Shown: one piece after another, positions 1 to 8,971 of the stretch | Numbering within the stretch: the stretch's first letter is position 1 | How the letters are laid out: the number at the start of each line of letters is the position of its first letter | Assembly: GCF_014332515.1 (NCBI RefSeq) | Contig: NZ_VFSD01000012.1 | Coordinates: 1 to 64,000, forward strand | Direction of reading: 5' to 3' | DNA: 64,000 nt | From: Pontibacter beigongshangensis | GTDB lineage: Bacteria; Bacteroidota; Bacteroidia; Cytophagales; Hymenobacteraceae | Translations under genes and position numbers: made by a program | Notes under the pieces: generated by a model | Database searches by the model: none | The model's input: only the letters and a program-made list of their open reading frames with translations | What the model was told of the DNA's origin: nothing

Positions 1-1617
1 TTAAGGTTTCTGCTTTTTCTGCCGGTCCATCTCCTGCACCTCCGCAAAGGGCACCACGTTGGCGTGTTTGGCCCAGGCATCGTAAAGCTTGGCCAATTCT
101 TTTACCTTTTCGGGGTGCTTGCTGCTCAGGTCGTTTAGCTCAGAGCGGTCGGTGGCGAGGTTGTACAGCGCCCATTTGTTTTCAGGAAAAACCGACACGA
201 TTTTCCAGTCGCCCTGCCGCACGGCACGGTTGCCCTCATGCTCAAAAAACAGCTCTTTGTGGCCGGCCCATTTCTGCCCTTTGAGCAGCGGCACCAGGCT
301 TTTGCCTTCCATGGGTTTAATGCTGTTGCCGTTGTAGTTTGTTGGGTATTTGGCGCCTGCTAGTTCGAGGCTGGTCGTCATCAGGTCAATCACGTGCGCT
401 GGCTGGTGGTTCACGTTCCCGCCTTTCATCATGCCCGGGTAGTAGGCAATAAACGGCGTGGCAATGCCGCCTTCGTGCTCCCAGCGCTTAAACTTTCGGA
501 AAGGCGTGTTACTTACATTTGCTCCCTCAAACTCGTAAGCTGTAAAAGAAGTAGGGTCGCTGGCCGGCTTTTTATTTGCTTCCTGAATTTCTTGTGTAAA
601 ACTAGGGCCACCAATATTTTCATAACTGCCCCCGTTATCAGAAAGGAACATGATGATCGTATTTTTGTCTGCTCCCATTTCTTTCAGCTTGGCTCGCAGC
701 TTGCCTATGTTCTGGTCCATGCGGTCTACCATGGCGGCGTACACGGCCATCTTTTCATCCCATTTCAACTTTTCCTCTTCGGTGAGCGAGTCCCAGGCGG
801 GCACTTCCTCGTCGCGGGGCGAGAGCTGCTCTTTTTTGCTGATAACGCCGAGGGCCTGCATGCGCTTAAAGCGCTCTTCGCGCAGCTTGTCCCAGCCCTT
901 CAGGTACTTGCCTTTGTATTTGGCAATATCCTCCTGCATGGCGTGTAGCGGCCAGTGCGGCGCTGTGTAGGCCAGGTACAGGAAAAATGGTTTGTCTTTG
1001 GCTTTGTTCTCCTCTATAAACTGAATCGCGAAATCGGTGTAGGCATCAGTGGCGTAAAAACCTTCTCCCGGTGTGTATTCCTTGTTGTCCAGGGCGTACG
1101 TCAGCTTCTGGTTCGGGCGGTAGGGGCGGTTGCCAAAATAGCTGTTCGCGCCATCGAGCAGGCCAAAATAGCGGTCGAAGCCGCGTTTTACCGGCCATTG
1201 CTCCGGCCGGGCGTTCAGGTGCCACTTGCCCGTCATCAAGGTGGTGTAGCCATTGTCCTGCAACACCTCAGCTATGGTTACGCACTGATCACTCAGCATG
1301 CCACGGTACGAGGGGTGCTCGCGCTCATTCACCATATGCCCCACGCCCGCCTGGTGCGGGTAAAGACCGGTAAGCAGCGAGGCCCGGGTAGGGCAGCAAC
1401 GGGAGGTATTGTAGAAATTCGTCATCTTGAGCCCGCCTTCGGCCATGGCATCGAGGTTGGGCGTGCTGATCTCAGAGCCAAAACTGCCAAGGTCCGAAAA
1501 CCCCATGTCGTCGGCCAGGATAATGATAATGTTCGGCTTCTTGCTGACAGGCGTCTGGCTGAGCAGCAGTCCGGTAGCGAAGATCAGCGACAGGTTGAAG
1601 AGACGTTTTCTGAGCAT
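1..1617 (-). CDS. secreted type I sulfatase (arylsulfatase family)
   Basis: This 538-residue protein is a formylglycine-dependent sulfatase that removes sulfate esters, probably from a glycan in the periplasm. A hydrophobic N-terminus (about residues 7-20) looks like a signal peptide. PNIIIILADDMG gives the first metal-binding aspartates. The C-C-P-T-R motif at 74-78 contains the cysteine (C74) that would be converted to formylglycine. TGKWH at 129-133 and LSDNGGS supply other active-site residues. The length is normal for family S1 and the gene is complete, its stop codon falling exactly on the window edge. It is divergent from the 1953-4958 gene and has the shared CAGG direct repeat about 55 bp upstream, which ties it to the pectin genes. 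The substrate cannot be read from sequence. Sulfate is not a usual feature of plant pectin, so a sulfated rhamnose polymer is an alternative. Confidence 0.92.
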   Translation of the reverse strand: MLRKRLFNLSLIFATGLLLSQTPVSKKPNIIIILADDMGFSDLGSFGSEISTPNLDAMAEGGLKMTNFYNTSRCCPTRASLLTGLYPHQAGVGHMVNEREHPSYRGMLSDQCVTIAEVLQDNGYTTLMTGKWHLNARPEQWPVKRGFDRYFGLLDGANSYFGNRPYRPNQKLTYALDNKEYTPGEGFYATDAYTDFAIQFIEENKAKDKPFFLYLAYTAPHWPLHAMQEDIAKYKGKYLKGWDKLREERFKRMQALGVISKKEQLSPRDEEVPAWDSLTEEEKLKWDEKMAVYAAMVDRMDQNIGKLRAKLKEMGADKNTIIMFLSDNGGSYENIGGPSFTQEIQEANKKPASDPTSFTAYEFEGANVSNTPFRKFKRWEHEGGIATPFIAYYPGMMKGGNVNHQPAHVIDLMTTSLELAGAKYPTNYNGNSIKPMEGKSLVPLLKGQKWAGHKELFFEHEGNRAVRQGDWKIVSVFPENKWALYNLATDRSELNDLSSKHPEKVKELAKLYDAWAKHANVVPFAEVQEMDRQKKQKP

Positions 1618-1669
1618 AATTCGGCATTTTGGTTCAAGCCGGTAAGATAGGTTTCTTTCCAGTAAATTT

Positions 1670-1688
1670 CATCCTGTCCTGTCCTGTT
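1670..1688 (-). promoter_or_regulatory. putative operator upstream of the sulfatase
   Basis: Read toward the sulfatase, the sequence is CAGGACAGGACAGGATG, with CAGG at offsets 0, 5 and 10. It ends about 53 bp before the start codon. It matches the ten-member motif found upstream of the pectin genes. The assignment was made by eye. Confidence 0.5.
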
Positions 1689-1761
1689 CATTGTAGATGC
1701 CGAAATGTAGCTAGGAGATTAAAGCAGGTGTAGCAAACCCTCAGAGCAGCAGCACAGACCA

Positions 1762-1824
1762 GATTATTCCAATGAAAAAGGCCCTCCGGAGGCTCTGCCA
1801 CTCCTGCTGCTGCAGAGCATCAGG
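1762..1824 (+). repeat. intergenic box repeat, copy 1 (forward)
   Basis: Forward copies have an AT arm (AATTATTYNAATGAAAA), then GGCCCTCCGGAGGCT, then a GCT-rich tail. This copy has a complete CCTCCGGAGG palindrome, and its tail carries an inverted pair CTCTGC/GCAGAG, so the GC half can fold. It lies between the divergent sulfatase and the 1953 gene. The rest of this 335-bp gap holds two putative operators and a -7 promoter box. Confidence 0.75.
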
Positions 1825-1855
1825 TAATGGCTTAATTACCCTGCACATCCTTTAC

Positions 1856-1872
1856 CCGACACTACAGGATAA
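1856..1872 (+). promoter_or_regulatory. putative operator upstream of the 1953 gene
   Basis: CCGACACTACAGGATAA is a half-degenerate copy of the CAGG-N6-CAGG motif, with the second half (ACAGGATA) perfect. It lies about 35 bp upstream of a TAnnTTTG box, a position suitable for an activator. Confidence 0.4.
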
Positions 1873-1906
1873 TTCAGCCATGGCAGCTCATTAACTTAGG
1901 TGAATT

Positions 1907-1914
1907 TAACTTTG
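1907..1914 (+). promoter_or_regulatory. Bacteroidota-type -7 promoter box
   Basis: TAACTTTG matches the TAnnTTTG -7 consensus and would start transcription about 30 bp before the 1953 start codon. No TTTG -33 box is visible at the expected distance. Confidence 0.3.
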
Positions 1915-1952
1915 AAAGTTCCGCTCAAATAGCTTTACCATAAACCCTTCGA

Positions 1953-4900
1953 GTGACAATGCTTCAGCAACTCCACCTAGACCCAAAACCCAGCGCAGCC
2001 TCTTCTTGCCTGCGCATCATCTGGTTTTACCTGATGGTTATTACGACGGCGGCGCAGGCACAAACAGCTGCCCTACCCCCTGCTCCTGCCATCGATTTTT
2101 CGCATGCGGGCTATGGAGGTGGAGGGATGGCCATATCCACTGTGCCTACCGTGCTCACCGTGCGGCCCTCCGGTGCCGACGATACCCGCCTGCTGCAAGC
2201 CGCCCTGGATCATGTAGCCAGTCTGCCGGCAGGAGCAAACGGGTTTCGCGGGGCTGTGGAGCTGGCACCCGGCCGGTTTCAGGTGCAGGGGCAACTGCGC
2301 CTGCCGATGAGTGGCCTTGTGCTCAGAGGCAGCGGCAGCAAAGCGACCACCCTGGTGGCCACCGGCCAGAGCCGACGCACCCTGATAGAAGCAGGAAACC
2401 CCCATGTATCCGCAACAGGCAACCCGGTTCAGGTAACGGATAAGCTGGTGCCGGCGGGCAGTAGTCAACTTGCCGTGGCAAGTACCACAAGCTTTAAAGT
2501 TGGCGACAAGGTCACCGTTACCCGCCCCAGCACCAAAGAGTGGATCTCAGCGCTTGGCATGGACACGCTAAAAGGTACTTTTGCCGACCTGCGTTACCAC
2601 TGGGCTCCGGGCTCCCGAAACCTGGTGTGGGAACGCACCATCACCGCCATTCACCAGAATCAGCTCACCTTTGATGCGCCTATTACCACGGCGCTGGAGC
2701 AGCGCTATGGCGGCGGCACTGTTGCCGTTGTAACAGCGCACCTGCCCCTGCAGCAGATCGGCATCGAGAACCTGCTCATCGAAAGTGAATTTGACAAAGC
2801 CAACCCAAAAGACGAAGAGCACGCCTGGTATGGCATTGCCCTGGAAAACGTGGAAGATGCCTGGGTGCGAAATGTAACGGGGCGCCATCTGGTAAGTGCT
2901 GTCGTGCGGGTGGGGCCACGGGCCAGACGGGTAACGGTGGAGAACTGCCGAAGCGAGCAGCCGGTGTCGGAGGTGGGTGGTTACCGCAGGCAGAGCTTCC
3001 TGGTGGAGGGGCAGCAGGTGCTGGTCCAAAACTGTGCCGCCGACGCCGGCCTGAACGACTTTGCCATCGGGTTTACCGCCGCCGGCCCGAACGTGTTCCG
3101 TAACTGCACCGCCACCAACACCCTCGGCGCCAGCGGCTCCTACGAAAGCTGGGCCTCGGGTGTGCTCTACGAAAACATAAAAATAGAGGGTGCAGCCCTG
3201 CGCCTCACCTACGACACCGAACGCGCCCAGGCAGGCGGCTGGACAGCAGCCAATAGCGTTATCTGGAACTGCTCCGCCACGCACATAGAAGCCAAAGGAC
3301 CAGCCGGCGCGCCCAACCTGATCGTGCATGCGCCAGGTTCACTTTACCAGCAACAGCTCTTACGCAGAACAGGTCGGCAAACAGCCCCAAACCATAAACC
3401 TGCCGCCTCGGAAGCAGCGCCAGAAAGCAGTTCTGTACAAGAATTCACGGTACAGGATATTCCGGCCATACCACCTGTTCCTGCTGCAGAAAAAGCACCG
3501 CTTCGCCTTGTTAACGGCCGCTTTGTGATCCGAGACAAAACCTTGTGGGGCGGTGCCGTGAACGATGCCTGGTGGCTGGGGCAAACCCCGCCGGCCAACG
3601 CCCTCGATGCCGGCATCAGCATTTCGCGCTTTGTGCCCGGCAGAACTGGCCCCGGCCTCACGGAAGATCTGCCAGCACTGGCCGCCAGGGTGGTGGCCCA
3701 GGGCACGCCCTTCTATCAGAGTGGCCCCGCCATCTGGTACGACCGCCGGCGCGACGACCACTCCATAACCGAACGCCCAGACGCGAATGTGTGGGCGGCT
3801 TTTTACGAGCTGCCCTGGGCCCGCAGCGGCACTGGCCGCGCCTGGGACGGGCTCAGCCGCTACGATCTTACCACCTACAACCCCTGGTACTTCGACCGCG
3901 CCCGTACGTTTGCAGCCCTGGCCGACCAGCATGGATTTGTGCTCTACCACCACCTCTACAACACCCACAACCTGCTCGAAACAGCCTCCCACTGGATCGA
4001 CTACCCCTGGCGGCCGGAGAACAACATAAACGAAACCGGCCTGCAGGTGCCTCCGCTGGAGCCCAAAAACCGCATCCATGTGGCCAACCAGTTTTATGAT
4101 GCCGACAATCCGCAGCTGCGCGAGCTGCACCGCCAGTACATACTGCATGTGCTGGATCAGCTGGGCGAATTCGATAACGTTATTTTTGGTTTGAGTTTCC
4201 AGTACTCCGGGCCGGCTTCGTTTCAGAAGTTCTTTCAGCAGACGGTGGCGGAGTGGGAAAAGGAAAACAACCGGCAGGTGCGCCTGGTGCTGGACACGAG
4301 CAAAGACGTAACCGATACCATTCTCACCGATCCGGAGCTGGCCAGGCAGGTGGCCGTAATCGACATGCGCTACTGGCACTACCTGCCCGACGGCAGCCTC
4401 TGGGCACCCGAAGGCGGCCGTAACCTGGCCTTCCGCGAGATGCACCCCAAGGAGTTCGGCGATCCTACCTCACCCGAAATGGCCTATAAGCAGGTGCGGG
4501 AGTACCGGGCGCAGTACCCTGACAAAGCCATCGTGGCCTGGCATGCAGGTGCAGGCGCCGCACCGACGCTCATGGCCGGAGGTGCCCAGGTGCTCATGCG
4601 CAACCCTACCGCCGGCCACGGCCAGGGCCGCTCTGTAGACCGGACGCCGTTAAACGCATTTGTGCAGGAGCACCTGGCGAAAAAGCTGATGCACATGCAC
4701 CCACAGGATGGCTTCCTCCTGAACCAGTCGCAGAACTGGGTGCTGGCTGATAACAAACAACAGACGGTGCTCCTTTACTCGCTCACCGGCACAGAAATTA
4801 AATTAGTGCAGAAACTCAAAGGAAAGAACTACACTGGCACCTGGTTTAACCCCGAAACGGGTAAGACTGTAGTAGCGCAGTTGCCAAAGTCACTGAAAAA

Positions 4901-4958
4901 GGGAACCGCTCTGTCAAAACCGGACGAGAAGAACTGGCTCCTGCTGCTACAGAGGTAA
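1953..4958 (+). CDS. secreted two-domain protein: beta-helix plus glycosidase-like barrel
   Basis: This 1001-residue protein has a signal-peptide-like segment (about 18-37, ending AQA). Residues about 65-460 have the Asn/Val-rich rungs of a right-handed parallel beta-helix, as in pectin-active enzymes (for example VENCRSEQP, VQNCAADAG, FRNCTATNT). A Pro/Ala-rich linker (about 475-512) leads to a second domain with TIM-barrel-like motifs (WAAFYELPW, FVLYHHLYN, IFGLSFQYSG, VIDMRYWHY). The protein ends in a small beta domain (GTWFNPETGK) like that seen after DUF4038/GH140-type barrels. From memory the family resembles DUF6298 proteins, but this is not certain. Its operator and neighbours suggest action on a pectin side chain. 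Catalytic residues cannot be assigned. A second in-frame ATG at codon 3 is possible as the start. Confidence 0.7.
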   Translation: MTMLQQLHLDPKPSAASSCLRIIWFYLMVITTAAQAQTAALPPAPAIDFSHAGYGGGGMAISTVPTVLTVRPSGADDTRLLQAALDHVASLPAGANGFRGAVELAPGRFQVQGQLRLPMSGLVLRGSGSKATTLVATGQSRRTLIEAGNPHVSATGNPVQVTDKLVPAGSSQLAVASTTSFKVGDKVTVTRPSTKEWISALGMDTLKGTFADLRYHWAPGSRNLVWERTITAIHQNQLTFDAPITTALEQRYGGGTVAVVTAHLPLQQIGIENLLIESEFDKANPKDEEHAWYGIALENVEDAWVRNVTGRHLVSAVVRVGPRARRVTVENCRSEQPVSEVGGYRRQSFLVEGQQVLVQNCAADAGLNDFAIGFTAAGPNVFRNCTATNTLGASGSYESWASGVLYENIKIEGAALRLTYDTERAQAGGWTAANSVIWNCSATHIEAKGPAGAPNLIVHAPGSLYQQQLLRRTGRQTAPNHKPAASEAAPESSSVQEFTVQDIPAIPPVPAAEKAPLRLVNGRFVIRDKTLWGGAVNDAWWLGQTPPANALDAGISISRFVPGRTGPGLTEDLPALAARVVAQGTPFYQSGPAIWYDRRRDDHSITERPDANVWAAFYELPWARSGTGRAWDGLSRYDLTTYNPWYFDRARTFAALADQHGFVLYHHLYNTHNLLETASHWIDYPWRPENNINETGLQVPPLEPKNRIHVANQFYDADNPQLRELHRQYILHVLDQLGEFDNVIFGLSFQYSGPASFQKFFQQTVAEWEKENNRQVRLVLDTSKDVTDTILTDPELARQVAVIDMRYWHYLPDGSLWAPEGGRNLAFREMHPKEFGDPTSPEMAYKQVREYRAQYPDKAIVAWHAGAGAAPTLMAGGAQVLMRNPTAGHGQGRSVDRTPLNAFVQEHLAKKLMHMHPQDGFLLNQSQNWVLADNKQQTVLLYSLTGTEIKLVQKLKGKNYTGTWFNPETGKTVVAQLPKSLKKGTALSKPDEKNWLLLLQR

Positions 4959-4961
4959 CCT

Positions 4962-5006
4962 AATTATTTGAATGATTTTGGCCCTCGCGGCTTTACGCTA
5001 CTGCTT
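4962..5006 (+). repeat. intergenic box repeat, copy 2 (forward)
   Basis: The copy begins 3 bp after the stop codon of the 1953-4958 gene. The AT arm is intact. The palindrome is mutated to CCTCGCGG and the tail is short (CTACTGCTT), so this looks like an older copy. Confidence 0.6.
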
Positions 5007-5056
5007 AAAACTCCCTAAAATTCACAAAAAAACAGCCTACAGGTTTAAAGGAATTT

Positions 5057-5064
5057 TATATTTG
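5057..5064 (+). promoter_or_regulatory. -7 promoter box for the small membrane protein
   Basis: TATATTTG matches TAnnTTTG exactly and lies about 65 bp before the 5129 start. No -33 TTTG is seen 19 bp upstream. Confidence 0.3.
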
Positions 5065-5128
5065 TTAAACCAACCCTCTGGAGGCCTAACTTAATGAGTG
5101 TTAATAAGTAGTTGAGCATACCCTCGTC

Positions 5129-5602
5129 ATGACAACATCTATACCTGCATTGTTAATAGCGGCTACTGGCTTTGTGCTGACTTTTATATTTCTGGTTGTC
5201 TTTCTGAGAAAGAAAAAGCTGGCAAGGCTGCTACATGCCACCCTAACAATTCTGGCAACCACTTTTTTGTTTTACATACTGAATTGGGAAGAACTGACGC
5301 AAAGAGACTTTAACAGAGCAAAAAAGAAAGTGGTGCTCACTGCTTCGAGAGAGAAGCTGATTGGAGGCGTTTTTCTGGCGCTTTACGAGGATGGCACTTA
5401 TGAATTGGGGAATTTACGAAGAGTAGTAACAGCGGGAGTCTTTTGCGTAAAAGCAGATTCACTGTTCCTCATTACCACAGACACTACTCACCTGCCAGGA
5501 GCCAGTAGTAAAACATCTTTTATCATAAATAAAGAAGAGCTTGTAGAAATTCAGAACACTGGCATTGAACGGTTGGAGGTTCATGAAAACCGGCTAAAGT
5601 AA
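5129..5602 (+). CDS. small membrane protein of unknown function
   Basis: This 157-residue protein was not recognised. Two hydrophobic segments (about residues 5-26 and 36-51) flank a short basic stretch (RKKKLAR), suggesting two membrane passes. They are followed by a soluble region of about 100 residues rich in alternating beta-type residues. There is no cysteine lipobox and no catalytic motif. The gene stands alone between the beta-helix gene and the LVIVD lipoprotein, and its base composition is more AT-rich than the surrounding glycan enzymes. It has no pectin-type operator, so it may not belong to the polysaccharide locus. Confidence 0.6.
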   Translation: MTTSIPALLIAATGFVLTFIFLVVFLRKKKLARLLHATLTILATTFLFYILNWEELTQRDFNRAKKKVVLTASREKLIGGVFLALYEDGTYELGNLRRVVTAGVFCVKADSLFLITTDTTHLPGASSKTSFIINKEELVEIQNTGIERLEVHENRLK

Positions 5603-5750
5603 GAAGATGTGCCACCTGAAAACACCCTGCGCACAGGCAGCATGCCTGTAAAATAAATGCTCTTTTTTTGTCGGGCCTTACAACCATTAGCCGTTAGTAA
5701 GGGTCATGTGGGTAGACCAAGAAAAAGTGTACATCCTATATCCAGCGCAT

Positions 5751-7043
5751 ATGAAAAATAAAGCTTTACTCCTACCGCAACAGCTCCTTGCCTTGTTGCT
5801 GTTTTTGCCGGCCCTGTTGCTGAGCTCCTGCACCGACGAGGTGGAAACCACCATCACTTACACGGTTCAGGAGCCGGTATACATGTTGCGGGCGGACTTG
5901 CAGCAGGCCGTAAAAGTAAACACGCCCCGCGGCCTTGAGACACCCGGCAAAATTTATGCAAAGGGGAATTACCTGTTCATCAATGAGGTGGATAAAGGCA
6001 TTCACATCATTAACAATGCCAACCCTGCTTCGCCCCAGTTCGTCAGTTTTATCGACATTCCCGGTAACATCGACATGGCGGTGAAAGGTAATATCCTCTA
6101 CGCCGACAGCTACATAGATCTGGTGGCGCTGGACATCAGCAACCCGCTCGACGTAAAGCTGGTGAAACGGGTAGAGAATATTTTCCCCAGCTACGGTATG
6201 CTGGTAAACGACACGGCCAGAATTTTTATAGCCCGGTTTGAGGAAAAAACCATTACCGAGACGGTACAGAGCTACAACAGCCGGGTAATTAGAAACCCGT
6301 GGATGTTTATGGCGATGGATGGAAGTACCCGCTCCCCGCAGAGCTTTGCCGCTGCGCCAGGTGGTTCAGGTGCAGGCAAAGGAGGCTCCATGGCCCGGTT
6401 TACGATAGCCGGCAACCACCTCTACACCGTCAGCCTCTCCGATTTGCAGGTGTTTGATGTGAGCAATGCCGCTGAACCGCAGTCCGGTCAGAAGATCAGG
6501 CTTGGCTGGGGCATCGAAACCATTTTCCCGTACAACGACAAGCTTTTTATCGGCTCTACCACGGGCATGCACATTTACGACAACAGCAACCCTACTTCGC
6601 CGCAGCACCTCTCTACCTACGCCCACGTAAGAAGCTGCGACCCGGTGGTGGTGGAAGGCGATTTGGCCTGGGTTACCCTGCGCTCGGGTAATGCCTGTGC
6701 CGGCTTTACGAACCAGCTCGATGTGATTGATGTGAGCAACGCCCGGAGTCCGAAGCTTCTCAAAACATACCCCATGCAGAACCCGCACGGCCTGGGTATA
6801 GACCGATCTACCCTCTTCCTCTGCGAAGGGCAGTTTGGCCTGAAGGTATTTGACGTGAAGAACCACCTGAAGGTAAATGAAAACCTGCTGGCCCATTTCA
6901 AAGAGCACGACGCCTACGATGTTATTCCCTTAGGCACCAGTCTGCTGATGATTGGCAAAGACGGCCTCTACCAGTACGACTACAGCAACCCGAGCCAGAT
7001 AAAGCTGCTCAGCAAAATCCCTATCGCCAGCAAAACCATTTAA
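5751..7043 (+). CDS. LVIVD-repeat beta-propeller lipoprotein
   Basis: The start is placed at 5751 because MKNK is followed by a hydrophobic stretch and a lipobox LLSSC (Cys27). An upstream in-frame ATG at 5706 would put 15 hydrophilic residues before the signal. The mature protein (430 residues in all) repeats blocks of the type 'VDVSNPxxPxLVxxY' (for example VALDISNPLDVKLVKRV, VFDVSNAAEPQ, IYDNSNPTSPQ, VIDVSNARSPKLLKTY). These are typical of LVIVD repeats (a family of bladed propellers), and binding rather than catalysis is likely. The stop codon is followed directly by the ATG of the next gene (TAAATG), so the two are translationally linked. Confidence 0.8.
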   Translation: MKNKALLLPQQLLALLLFLPALLLSSCTDEVETTITYTVQEPVYMLRADLQQAVKVNTPRGLETPGKIYAKGNYLFINEVDKGIHIINNANPASPQFVSFIDIPGNIDMAVKGNILYADSYIDLVALDISNPLDVKLVKRVENIFPSYGMLVNDTARIFIARFEEKTITETVQSYNSRVIRNPWMFMAMDGSTRSPQSFAAAPGGSGAGKGGSMARFTIAGNHLYTVSLSDLQVFDVSNAAEPQSGQKIRLGWGIETIFPYNDKLFIGSTTGMHIYDNSNPTSPQHLSTYAHVRSCDPVVVEGDLAWVTLRSGNACAGFTNQLDVIDVSNARSPKLLKTYPMQNPHGLGIDRSTLFLCEGQFGLKVFDVKNHLKVNENLLAHFKEHDAYDVIPLGTSLLMIGKDGLYQYDYSNPSQIKLLSKIPIASKTI

Positions 7044-7646
7044 ATGAAACATATTGCAGCCTTTTTTCTCCTGCTCTTACTCATCACCCGTATTGCTTCT
7101 TCAGCACAGGCCCAGTCGGGCGCTGCCGCTGAAGCATTCGCCCCCTCTCCTGCCGCCACAGGCTATGTGGGTTCCGTAGAGCTAGGCTTCCTGTATGGCA
7201 AATTCAAAAATCCATTTAACAACCCGCCTACCTACATGGCATCGCCCACGGTGCAGTTGTTTAACGGCTACCGCGCGCACCGGCTGTTTGCCATAGGTGC
7301 CACCACAGGGCTCGATTTTTATGAGAACCTACTGGTAACACCACTCACGCTGGGCATCAGGGGCGACATTTTGAATACGCGGGTGAGTCCGTTTTACAGC
7401 CTGGATGCGGGCTATGGCGCCACTTTTTTAAGCAGCAAACGTGCCGGTGAGCGACCCGATGGAGGCTGGCTGCTGAACCCCGCCCTGGGGCTCCGGGTGC
7501 GCACTGGCAACCAGACCGCTTACCTCTTTAGCCTGGGTTATAAACAGCAGCGCGTCGACACAGAATCTATGACGGGCTGGGGAGTGCAGGTAAACGAACG
7601 CATTACCTACAAGCGCCTTTCGCTGCGGATGGGCTTTATGTTTTAG
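7044..7646 (+). CDS. outer-membrane beta-barrel-like protein
   Basis: This 200-residue protein has a signal peptide ending near AQAQ (residues about 20-24). It is followed by alternating amphipathic strands (VGSVELGFLYGKF, FAIGATTGLDFYENL, AYLFSLGYKQQRV) and a C-terminal phenylalanine (MGFMF), the usual end of an outer-membrane barrel strand. About eight strands would fit. It starts on the base after the stop of the LVIVD lipoprotein, so the two probably act together at the outer membrane. The exact family is not recognised. Confidence 0.65.
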   Translation: MKHIAAFFLLLLLITRIASSAQAQSGAAAEAFAPSPAATGYVGSVELGFLYGKFKNPFNNPPTYMASPTVQLFNGYRAHRLFAIGATTGLDFYENLLVTPLTLGIRGDILNTRVSPFYSLDAGYGATFLSSKRAGERPDGGWLLNPALGLRVRTGNQTAYLFSLGYKQQRVDTESMTGWGVQVNERITYKRLSLRMGFMF

Positions 7647-7662
7647 CAACAGTCTGATCTTA

Positions 7663-7714
7663 AATTATTCTAATGAATCTGGCCTTCCGGAGCATGCTGC
7701 TGCTTTGTATCAGG
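7663..7714 (+). repeat. intergenic box repeat, copy 3 (forward)
   Basis: The copy lies 16 bp after the barrel gene. It has the AT arm, a CCTTCCGGAG core and a GCTGCTGCT tail ending in ATCAGG. The remainder of the 387-bp gap (7647-8033) shows only a TACATTTG -7-like box at 7942-7949 and no gene. Confidence 0.7.
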
Positions 7715-8033
7715 AGAAATGCCTGAATAACATAAGCTCTTTTAACTTGGGGGGAAGCATCTTGCTTACATAGTAACCATGAAGAAAGGAAGCTTGCTGT
7801 TTTACAGTTGTGGTATCGGGCTATGGTAAAAGTCGGTCCCAGCTCCGGAAGAGTAAAGAAATAGCCATTTGCCTTAGCCGAAGTATCTGTTACAGTGTTG
7901 CTGGATTGCGAGAAAAGCAACAAATATTGAAATATATAGGATACATTTGTGAATCCTATTCTATTTATATATCTGTATCAAAAGCCAAAGCAACCAAGAT
8001 CTGCCTGAGCCCAAGCTTAGACAACCAGCAAAC

Positions 8034-8834
8034 ATGAAAATACTTTTTATTATAGCCGCACTCACCTTCTACTTCAACACCACTGCATCTGCCAAAAAAG
8101 CAATCGTAAAAGCTAATATTGTAATGGGAGAGCGGTTTGTGACTGCGAACTCTTCTTCTGCCGAGATAGAACAAGTCTTGAAAAAAGTACTTACTGAGAA
8201 GAACTATGAGGTGGTGGAAAAGATACACGCTGCGGAAGAGCTTTTTTATTTCGACTTGTTTGTGTTCCAGTACCCAGCTGAATATCCGACGGTAACGCTT
8301 ACCGTCAGAACAAAAGATGGGATTCATTACATCGACAAAGAATTCATGAAGTTATTCGGGAGTAGAGCAGCTGCAAATATAAAACTGGCAGAGAATGTGG
8401 CGCGACGTGTTCCGGACGAAATAGATACTTATCTTTTTTATGAGCCCTCCATTTTTGATATCCTCAGCAATAGCAGGGTGAGTTCAACCGGAGCCCTTGC
8501 AGGTGCAGTAATGAATAGTTACCAGGCAAATTACGCTTCAGTGATCACATGGCCCAATAGCGAACCACCTGTTTTTCTGATACCGAATGGTTTTGAGGCA
8601 TATTTATCTCTTTGCTCTAACTTTCAGGGTATAAGGAGTGTAATCAGAGGCCAACAAATCGGAGTACTTCTAAAGATCAATCAAAAGGCCAGGTTTGATA
8701 TACTGAGGATTGACTCTCCTGTTAAACTTAATGAAAAACAAGAGGCACGAATTAAGCAGATTATCGATGCATTTCCCCTTTGGGTTGTGGATGCGGAAGT
8801 CAGCCAAGTTGAGCTAAAGCTCGCAGTAATGTAG
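8034..8834 (+). CDS. secreted hypothetical protein
   Basis: This 266-residue protein has a short signal peptide (about 1-20, ending ASA). It has mixed alpha/beta composition and no recognised family, and there is no lipobox. The opening segment (residues 22-90, with KNYEVVEKI and TVTLTVRTKDG) resembles small periplasmic proteins that handle poorly conserved ligands, but this is only an impression. The gene is AT-richer than the pectin enzymes and has no CAGG operator. It ends 60 bp before a box repeat and is convergent with the GH2 gene. Confidence 0.6.
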   Translation: MKILFIIAALTFYFNTTASAKKAIVKANIVMGERFVTANSSSAEIEQVLKKVLTEKNYEVVEKIHAAEELFYFDLFVFQYPAEYPTVTLTVRTKDGIHYIDKEFMKLFGSRAAANIKLAENVARRVPDEIDTYLFYEPSIFDILSNSRVSSTGALAGAVMNSYQANYASVITWPNSEPPVFLIPNGFEAYLSLCSNFQGIRSVIRGQQIGVLLKINQKARFDILRIDSPVKLNEKQEARIKQIIDAFPLWVVDAEVSQVELKLAVM

Positions 8835-8893
8835 GCGGGCCAGTAAAAGTACTATAATTAGTTTTTAAATCAACCCTAAGTTTTCCGACCTTC

Positions 8894-8926
8894 AAATAAT
8901 TCCAATGAAAACGCCCTTCCAGAGGT
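8894..8926 (+). repeat. intergenic box repeat, copy 4 (forward, short)
   Basis: This copy has AAATAATTCCAATG as its arm and CCTTCCAGAGG as a decayed core, with no GCT tail. It sits between two convergent genes. Confidence 0.6.
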
Positions 8927-8971
8927 ATTTTTCTATTTTCAGTCCTGGGCCCGTTACCTTTTAACTCAAAT

